Source: an uncultured Erysipelotrichaceae bacterium
GTDB taxonomy: Bacteria > Bacillota_I > Bacilli_A > RF39 > UBA660
DNA length: 9,499 nucleotides
Reading direction: 5' to 3'
NCBI GenBank assembly: GCA_902772675.1
Contig: CACYBN010000158.1
Location: 1-9,499, forward strand
Shown here piece after piece: positions 6,123-9,499 of this stretch; the stretch's first letter is position 1, and every line of letters begins with the position of its first letter. The position numbers were made by a program, and so were the translations under genes. The notes under the pieces are model-generated. The model did no database searches. It was not told the origin of the DNA and saw nothing but the letters and a program-made list of their open reading frames with translations.

Positions 6123-6681
6123 ATATTAGAATATTATCTATTATTTCATAGTCTATATTAGTTAATAGATCTATTTTTTCAACAGGTATTTTTATTATAT
6201 ATTGAACTGTATTATCATATTTTTTTTCTATTATATAATCTTTTAAAATATTATCTAATTTTGATTGTTCTTGATAAGTAGTATTAATTCTTATCTTATA
6301 TCCATTTATTTCTTCTTTAATATTATCTTTTACTAGAACTCTACATGCTTCAGAATAAGCTCTTATTAGTCCACCCATTCCTAATTTGATACCACCAAAG
6401 TATCTTATTACTATTACAAGTACATGATTTAAATCGTTTTTATTAATTATTTCCATTATTGGAACACCAGCTGATCCTCCAGGTTCTCCATCATCTGAAG
6501 ATTTTTTTAATCCATCAACTGAATATGCATAACAATAATGAGTAGCTTTAGGATATTCTTTTTTATAATTATTTATAATATCTTTTATAGAATTAATATC
6601 ATCTATTTTAAGTATAATACTAATGAATTTAGATTTTTTAATTTCTATAAGCTCTTTCTTTTCGTTAATAATAGTATTCAT
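6121..6681 (-). CDS. yigZ: YigZ/IMPACT family protein (UPF0029)
   Basis: The YigZ/YvyE family is a widespread bacterial relative of the N-terminal part of eukaryotic IMPACT. Eukaryotic members modulate Gcn2 signalling on translating ribosomes, while the bacterial function is not firmly known. The family signature is clear: DDGEPGGSAGVPIMEII (about 63-79) followed by the RYFGGIKLGMGGLIRAY block (93-109). At 186 residues it is somewhat shorter than the roughly 204-217 of E. coli YigZ and B. subtilis YvyE, with a reduced C-terminal ferredoxin-like domain (about 125-186) that is rich in Ile and Lys. The start ATG has GGTGAT 3 nt upstream. The gene is a single transcription unit, convergent with the tmk operon and divergent from the Nudix-uvrC unit. 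It contains an 8-T run on the + strand (6220-6227) in frame-intact Lys codons. Confidence 0.93.
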   Translation of the reverse strand: MNTIINEKKELIEIKKSKFISIILKIDDINSIKDIINNYKKEYPKATHYCYAYSVDGLKKSSDDGEPGGSAGVPIMEIINKNDLNHVLVIVIRYFGGIKLGMGGLIRAYSEACRVLVKDNIKEEINGYKIRINTTYQEQSKLDNILKDYIIEKKYDNTVQYIIKIPVEKIDLLTNIDYEIIDNILI

Positions 6682-6684
6682 GGA

Positions 6685-6690
6685 ATCACC
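6685..6690 (-). promoter_or_regulatory. Shine-Dalgarno of yigZ
   Basis: On the - strand GGTGAT lies 3 nt before the ATG and 6 nt after the -10 element. Here the embedded GTG is out of frame with the gene, so it can only act as ribosome site and not as a start codon. Confidence 0.65.
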
Positions 6691-6696
6691 AATTAA

Positions 6697-6705
6697 ATTT
6701 TATCA
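6697..6705 (-). promoter_or_regulatory. Extended -10 promoter of yigZ
   Basis: Reading the - strand, TGA (6705-6703) precedes TAAAAT (6702-6697), an extended -10 with five of six consensus bases. The -35 position at 17-bp spacing (6725-6720, TTTAAT) is weak. A start around 6690 would place the Shine-Dalgarno at the 5' end of the mRNA. The element overlaps the -35 position of the opposing Nudix promoter. Confidence 0.6.
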
Positions 6706-6712
6706 AAATATT

Positions 6713-6721
6713 TGTTATAAT
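6713..6721 (+). promoter_or_regulatory. Extended -10 promoter of the Nudix-uvrC unit
   Basis: TGT (6713-6715) followed by perfect TATAAT (6716-6721) forms an extended -10. The -35 position at 17 bp (6693-6698, TTAAAT) matches only three bases. The predicted start near 6728 would give a leader of about 10 nt beginning inside the Shine-Dalgarno. The layout closely copies that of the lepA promoter. Confidence 0.7.
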
Positions 6722-6724
6722 TAA

Positions 6725-6733
6725 AGAGGTGAT
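6725..6733 (+). promoter_or_regulatory. Shine-Dalgarno that sets the Nudix gene start
   Basis: AGAGGTGAT at 6725-6733 is 4 nt before ATG 6738. The frame is open from a GTG at 6729, but that GTG is inside this site, exactly as at lepA, so ATG 6738 is chosen. Confidence 0.72.
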
Positions 6734-6737
6734 ATTT

Positions 6738-7190
6738 ATGAAGAGAAGTGCAGGTATTTTAGTATATAGAAAAACAGATGAAGTAGAAGTATTACTTACT
6801 CATCCAGGAGGACCATATTGGGAAAAAGCTATTGATCATTGTTATTCAATACCGAAAGGAGAACTAGAAGGATTAGAATCGTCTAAAAAAGCTGCAGTTA
6901 GAGAGTTTAAAGAAGAAACTAATTTAGATGCTGAAATAGATGAATTAGATTATCTTGCCTCTAAGAAAATATCTAATAAGAAGTTAGCTATAATATTTGT
7001 ATTAAATAAAGATTATGATCTATCTAATTGTAAGAGTAATACCTTTACTATGGAATATAATGGTATAATACAAGAGTTTCCTGAAGTAGATGGATATAAA
7101 TGGTTTAAATTAGATGAAGCTAGAAATATGATTTTTAATAGTCAAATATATTTTATAGATAGATTTAAGGAGTATATAAATGACAAGTAA
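6738..7190 (+). CDS. Nudix hydrolase
   Basis: Nudix enzymes hydrolyse nucleoside diphosphates linked to another group, often damaged nucleotides, dinucleoside polyphosphates or capped RNA ends. The 150-residue protein has the Nudix box at residues 41-63: GELEGLE, seven residues, then REFKEETNL, fitting G-x5-E-x7-R-E-U-x-E-E with Asn in place of the last Gly. The lead-in SAGILVYRKTDEVEVLLTHP and GGPYWEK before YSIPKGE is typical of a widespread bacterial subgroup with the PGGP-W element, whose substrates are not settled. The C-terminal VDGYKWFKLDEARNMI is the usual ending of the fold. The gene overlaps uvrC by 11 nt, so the two are co-transcribed, and a role in sanitising the nucleotide pool would fit. 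The sequence does not show the substrate. No signal peptide is seen and the protein should be cytoplasmic. Confidence 0.9.
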   Translation: MKRSAGILVYRKTDEVEVLLTHPGGPYWEKAIDHCYSIPKGELEGLESSKKAAVREFKEETNLDAEIDELDYLASKKISNKKLAIIFVLNKDYDLSNCKSNTFTMEYNGIIQEFPEVDGYKWFKLDEARNMIFNSQIYFIDRFKEYINDK

Positions 7191-8949
7191 CTTTATTAAA
7201 GAAAAACTTAAACTTGTACCAGAACTTCCAGGTTCTTATCAAATGAAGAACAAAAATGGAGTAATTATATATGTCGGTAAAGCCAAAAATTTAAAAAGAA
7301 GATTATCTTCTTATTTTAATCGTGTACAAACAGGAAAAACTTTATTACTTGTCAATGATATAGTAGATTTTGAATATATTGTTACATCTACTGAATTAGA
7401 ATCTCTTATTTTAGAAATAACTCTTATAAAAAAATATGATCCTAAATATAATATCTTATTAAAAGATGATAAATCATATCCATATATTGAATTAACTAGA
7501 GATAAGTATCCTACTTTAAAAATAGTTAGAAATATAAATAGAAAAAAGAATAGAAATCATTTATATGGACCTTATCCTAATGTAACTGCTGCTAGAAAAA
7601 CAGTTAATATAATTAATAGAGTTTATCCATTACGTAAATGTGATAAGTTAAAAAAAGATTTATGTCTTTATTATCATATCGGTGAATGTTTAGGATATTG
7701 TAAGAAAGATATACCTAAAGAAAAGATAGATTCTATGTGTGAAGAAATAATATCTTTCTTAAAAGGTAATTCTTCTATTGTAAAAGATAAATTAGTTAAG
7801 AAAATGGAACAAGCATCTAATGATATGAATTATGAAAGAGCATTAGAATTAAAAGAAATGATAGATGATATAGATATTACTTTATCTCATCAAAAGATTA
7901 GTATTAATCAAAAATATAATTTAGATTTATTTAATTGTTATAGACATAATAATTATTTATCTATTGAAGTATTTTTTATAAGAGATGGTGTTTTGTTTGG
8001 AAGAAGAGATGAAATAATAACTATAGTAGATGAAGTAAGTGATACTTTATTAGAATATATTATTAAATTCTATGAAAAGAATAATATTATGCCAAAAGAA
8101 ATAATAGTTCCTGATTATATAGATAGAGACTTATTAAGTGAATATTTAAATGTAAAAATAAATAGTCCCTCAAGAGGAGATATTAAGAAGTTATTAGATT
8201 TAGCAGAAGAAAATGCTAAGATAAAACTTGATAATGAAGAAGAGACTTTATCTAAATCAGAAAGTGCAATAAATGATGCTTTAACTGAACTTAGAGCTAT
8301 TTTAAAAGATGATAATATTACAAGAATAGAAGCTTTTGATAACTCTCATTTATTTGGTACTTTTTATGTAGGAGGAATGGTTGTATTTGATAATTTTGTT
8401 CCTAATAAAAATGAGTATCGTAAATTTAGAGTAGCTACTGATGTAAAAGATGATTTAGCTGCGATGAGAGAAGTTTTATATCGTAGATATTATAAAGTAT
8501 TAATGGGTGAAGAAACTAAATGTGATTTAATTGTAGTAGATGGTGGAGAGAATCAAGTAAAAGTATGTAAAGAGATTATAGATAGTCTTAAATTGGATAT
8601 TAAGATTATTGGTTTAAAAAAGAATGATAAGCATAGAACTAGTTCTTTAATCAATTCTGATTTATCTGAAATACCACTAGATAGACATAGTAATTTATTT
8701 ATTTTCTTAAGTAAAATTCAAGAAGAAGTACATAATTATGCTATTAGTTATCATAGACAAATTAAAGCAAAAGGTACTATGGCAAGTTTACTTGATATGG
8801 TAGAAGGTATTGGTCCTAAAAGAAGAAAACAATTATTAAGAAGGTTTGAGTCACTTAAAAAAATGAAAGAAGCTAGTCTAGAAGATTTAGAAGAAGTTCT
8901 AAATAAAGATGTTGCAAAAAACTTATATGATTATTTGAAAACTATCTAA
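7180..8949 (+). CDS. uvrC: Excinuclease ABC subunit C (UvrC)
   Basis: UvrC makes both incisions around a DNA lesion after UvrA and UvrB have marked it. The 589-residue protein has all expected parts. The N-terminal GIY-YIG nuclease carries GSYQMK and IIYVGKAKNLKRRL (about 18-43). A four-cysteine cluster follows with C-x7-C-x7-C-x3-C spacing (around CLYYHIGECLGYC), the probable iron-sulfur site. The UVR domain that binds UvrB contains NYERALELKEMID (about 217-229). The RNase H-like nuclease shows D387 in FDNSH, D454 in VVDGG, H485 in KHRT and H518 in QEEVHNYAI. A helix-hairpin-helix comes last (VEGIGPKRRKQLLRRF). The length is normal. The QDEVH seen in B. subtilis-type proteins is QEEVH here. 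AAGGAG at 7167-7172 lies 7 nt before the start, inside the Nudix gene. No convincing terminator follows, only 63 bp with a new promoter, so transcripts may run on toward mutL. Confidence 0.97.
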   Translation: MTSNFIKEKLKLVPELPGSYQMKNKNGVIIYVGKAKNLKRRLSSYFNRVQTGKTLLLVNDIVDFEYIVTSTELESLILEITLIKKYDPKYNILLKDDKSYPYIELTRDKYPTLKIVRNINRKKNRNHLYGPYPNVTAARKTVNIINRVYPLRKCDKLKKDLCLYYHIGECLGYCKKDIPKEKIDSMCEEIISFLKGNSSIVKDKLVKKMEQASNDMNYERALELKEMIDDIDITLSHQKISINQKYNLDLFNCYRHNNYLSIEVFFIRDGVLFGRRDEIITIVDEVSDTLLEYIIKFYEKNNIMPKEIIVPDYIDRDLLSEYLNVKINSPSRGDIKKLLDLAEENAKIKLDNEEETLSKSESAINDALTELRAILKDDNITRIEAFDNSHLFGTFYVGGMVVFDNFVPNKNEYRKFRVATDVKDDLAAMREVLYRRYYKVLMGEETKCDLIVVDGGENQVKVCKEIIDSLKLDIKIIGLKKNDKHRTSSLINSDLSEIPLDRHSNLFIFLSKIQEEVHNYAISYHRQIKAKGTMASLLDMVEGIGPKRRKQLLRRFESLKKMKEASLEDLEEVLNKDVAKNLYDYLKTI

Positions 8950-8977
8950 AAAGACTATTTTACTGATTTTAAAATTA

Positions 8978-8986
8978 TGATATTAT
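8978..8986 (+). promoter_or_regulatory. Likely promoter of the gene at 9013
   Basis: TGA (8978-8980) followed by TATTAT (8981-8986) forms an extended -10. At 16-bp spacing TTTACT (8959-8964) matches the -35 consensus at four bases. The predicted start near 8993 gives a leader of about 20 nt, ending in AAGGAG (9001-9006) 6 nt before the ATG. The TATATT at 8987-8992 is an alternative -10. AT-richness lowers certainty. Confidence 0.45.
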
Positions 8987-9012
8987 TATATTGAGATAAA
9001 AAGGAGAGTATT

Positions 9013-9396
9013 ATGGCAAAGAAAAAGGTTGAAAAGGAAACCAATTCAAGGATTAATATTATAATTGTGGTTATACTAGTTGCAGTAGTAGTTGTTTCAT
9101 TTGCTTTAGTTATTCCTTCTTTAACTAAAAAAGATAAAAAAACTGAAAAGAAAGAAGAAACTAAAGAAGTAGTAGAAGTTAATGAAAAGATAGTTTCTGA
9201 AGAGTATGGATTTACTAAAGATGATGCGATTAAAGCAGTAAAGAAAGTTTATAATAGTGATAATTATACTTTTGCAGCAGAAGTTAGAAATGATAATATG
9301 TATATTGTAACTGTAATTAATACTGATACTAATGAGTCACAAAAATATCTAGTTGATCCTAATGATGGAACATTTAGTCTACTAGATGAAGAATAG
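9013..9396 (+). CDS. Small single-pass membrane protein, possible PepSY-like outer domain
   Basis: I do not recognise this 127-residue protein by name. It has a short Lys-rich N terminus (1-13), one strong hydrophobic segment (about 14-36, rich in Ile and Val), a highly charged Lys/Glu linker (about 38-58) and a compact domain (about 60-127). No lipobox Cys or clear cleavage site is visible, so it is probably anchored with the domain outside, although positive charges flank both sides of the segment. The outer domain has the feel of a PepSY unit: a helix with KDDAIKAVKKVY, two strands ending in MYIVTVI, then KYLVDPNDGTFSLL, where PepSY proteins have a VDxxxGxxL-like close. PepSY domains are often linked to protease inhibition or cell-surface regulation, which cannot be concluded here. 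It lies between uvrC and mutL with a strong AAGGAG and its own likely promoter, and mutL follows 14 nt after its stop. Confidence 0.75.
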   Translation: MAKKKVEKETNSRINIIIVVILVAVVVVSFALVIPSLTKKDKKTEKKEETKEVVEVNEKIVSEEYGFTKDDAIKAVKKVYNSDNYTFAAEVRNDNMYIVTVINTDTNESQKYLVDPNDGTFSLLDEE

Positions 9397-9410
9397 GACA
9401 GTGGTTATTT

Positions 9411-9499
9411 ATGAGTAAAATTTTAGTTATGAATGAAAATCTTGCTAATAAGATTGCAGCAGGAGAAGTAGTAGAAAAAGTTGTTAGTGTAGTAAAAGA
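9411..9499 (+). CDS. mutL: DNA mismatch repair protein MutL, N-terminal fragment cut by window end
   Basis: Only the first 29 codons and two further bases lie in the window. They read MSKILVMNENLANKIAAGEV, continuing VEKVVSVVK. The LANKIAAGEVVE core is the opening signature of MutL, just before the GHKL ATPase motif I (E-x-x-x-N), which lies beyond the end. MutL couples mismatch recognition by MutS to strand processing. Most family members have ERPASVVKE where this one has EKVVSVVK, a mild divergence. The start ATG is at the usual distance from the motif; the ribosome site is weak (GTGGT at 9401-9405, or AGGA earlier). It follows the small membrane-protein gene by 14 nt and probably shares its transcript. 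No mutS is in view, although the two genes are often neighbours. Confidence 0.93.
   Translation, partial: MSKILVMNENLANKIAAGEVVEKVVSVVK

Noticed and set aside
6219..6228. 8-T run in yigZ as a phase-variable slippery tract
   Set aside because: The frame is intact, runs of this length are common in AT-rich Lys codons here, and nothing suggests switching.
8947..8977. Terminator after uvrC
   Set aside because: Sequence around AAAAGACT and TTTTACTGATTTT suggests a hairpin at first sight, but the pairing breaks down after four A-T pairs.
79..9396. Use of genetic code 4 (TGA as Trp), suggested by lack of TGA stops
   Set aside because: All genes have normal lengths under the standard code and all Trp codons are TGG; a code-4 genome this AT-rich would use many in-frame TGA codons.

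Overview
The window is AT-rich, uses AGA for almost all arginines, and has Firmicutes-type Shine-Dalgarno sites and gene content. All eleven visible stop codons are TAA or TAG, but tryptophan is consistently TGG, so the standard bacterial code applies. Together with the lepA-hemW neighbourhood and a thymidylate synthase of the B. subtilis ThyA/phage phi3T type, this suggests an uncultured low-GC Bacilli or Erysipelotrichia/RF39-like bacterium, possibly a gut organism. The taxon is an inference from composition and gene style, not a database match. I see no mobile element, tRNA, rRNA, riboswitch or CRISPR array. Coding density is very high.

Region 1 (about 33-6122, + strand) looks like one seven-gene operon. 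It starts at an extended -10 promoter in front of lepA and ends at a strong intrinsic terminator after the thymidylate kinase. The order is lepA (elongation factor 4), a double helix-turn-helix protein with a SpoIIID-like first half, hemW (radical SAM/heme chaperone family), an HD-domain phosphohydrolase, thyA, folA (dihydrofolate reductase) and tmk (dTMP kinase). Gaps are 1-9 nt or short overlaps. The last three genes form a complete dUMP-to-dTDP module: ThyA makes dTMP and dihydrofolate, FolA regenerates tetrahydrofolate, and Tmk phosphorylates dTMP. The HD enzyme sits directly upstream and may be a nucleotide phosphohydrolase serving the same pathway.

Region 2 (6098-6737) holds a bidirectional terminator shared by tmk and the convergent yigZ-family gene on the - strand. 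After yigZ comes a 56-bp intergenic region in which two divergent extended -10 promoters overlap. One drives yigZ and the other drives a Nudix hydrolase gene.

Region 3 (6713-9499, + strand) carries the Nudix gene overlapping uvrC (nucleotide excision repair), a small single-pass membrane protein with a possible PepSY-like outer domain behind its own promoter, and the first 29 codons of mutL (mismatch repair), cut by the window end. Nudix, UvrC and MutL give this part a genome-maintenance flavour.

The most notable signals are: (a) a recurring promoter architecture in which an extended -10 (TGnTATAAT-like) lies only 5-6 nt from the Shine-Dalgarno, predicting leaders of about 10-13 nt; (b) the SpoIIID-like double-HTH protein inserted between lepA and hemW; and (c) the HD phosphohydrolase, with a D-to-E change in the expected last metal ligand, wired into a thymidylate operon. 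Several starts were moved inward from the longest possible frame on Shine-Dalgarno evidence (lepA, the HTH gene, hemW, the HD gene and the Nudix gene).
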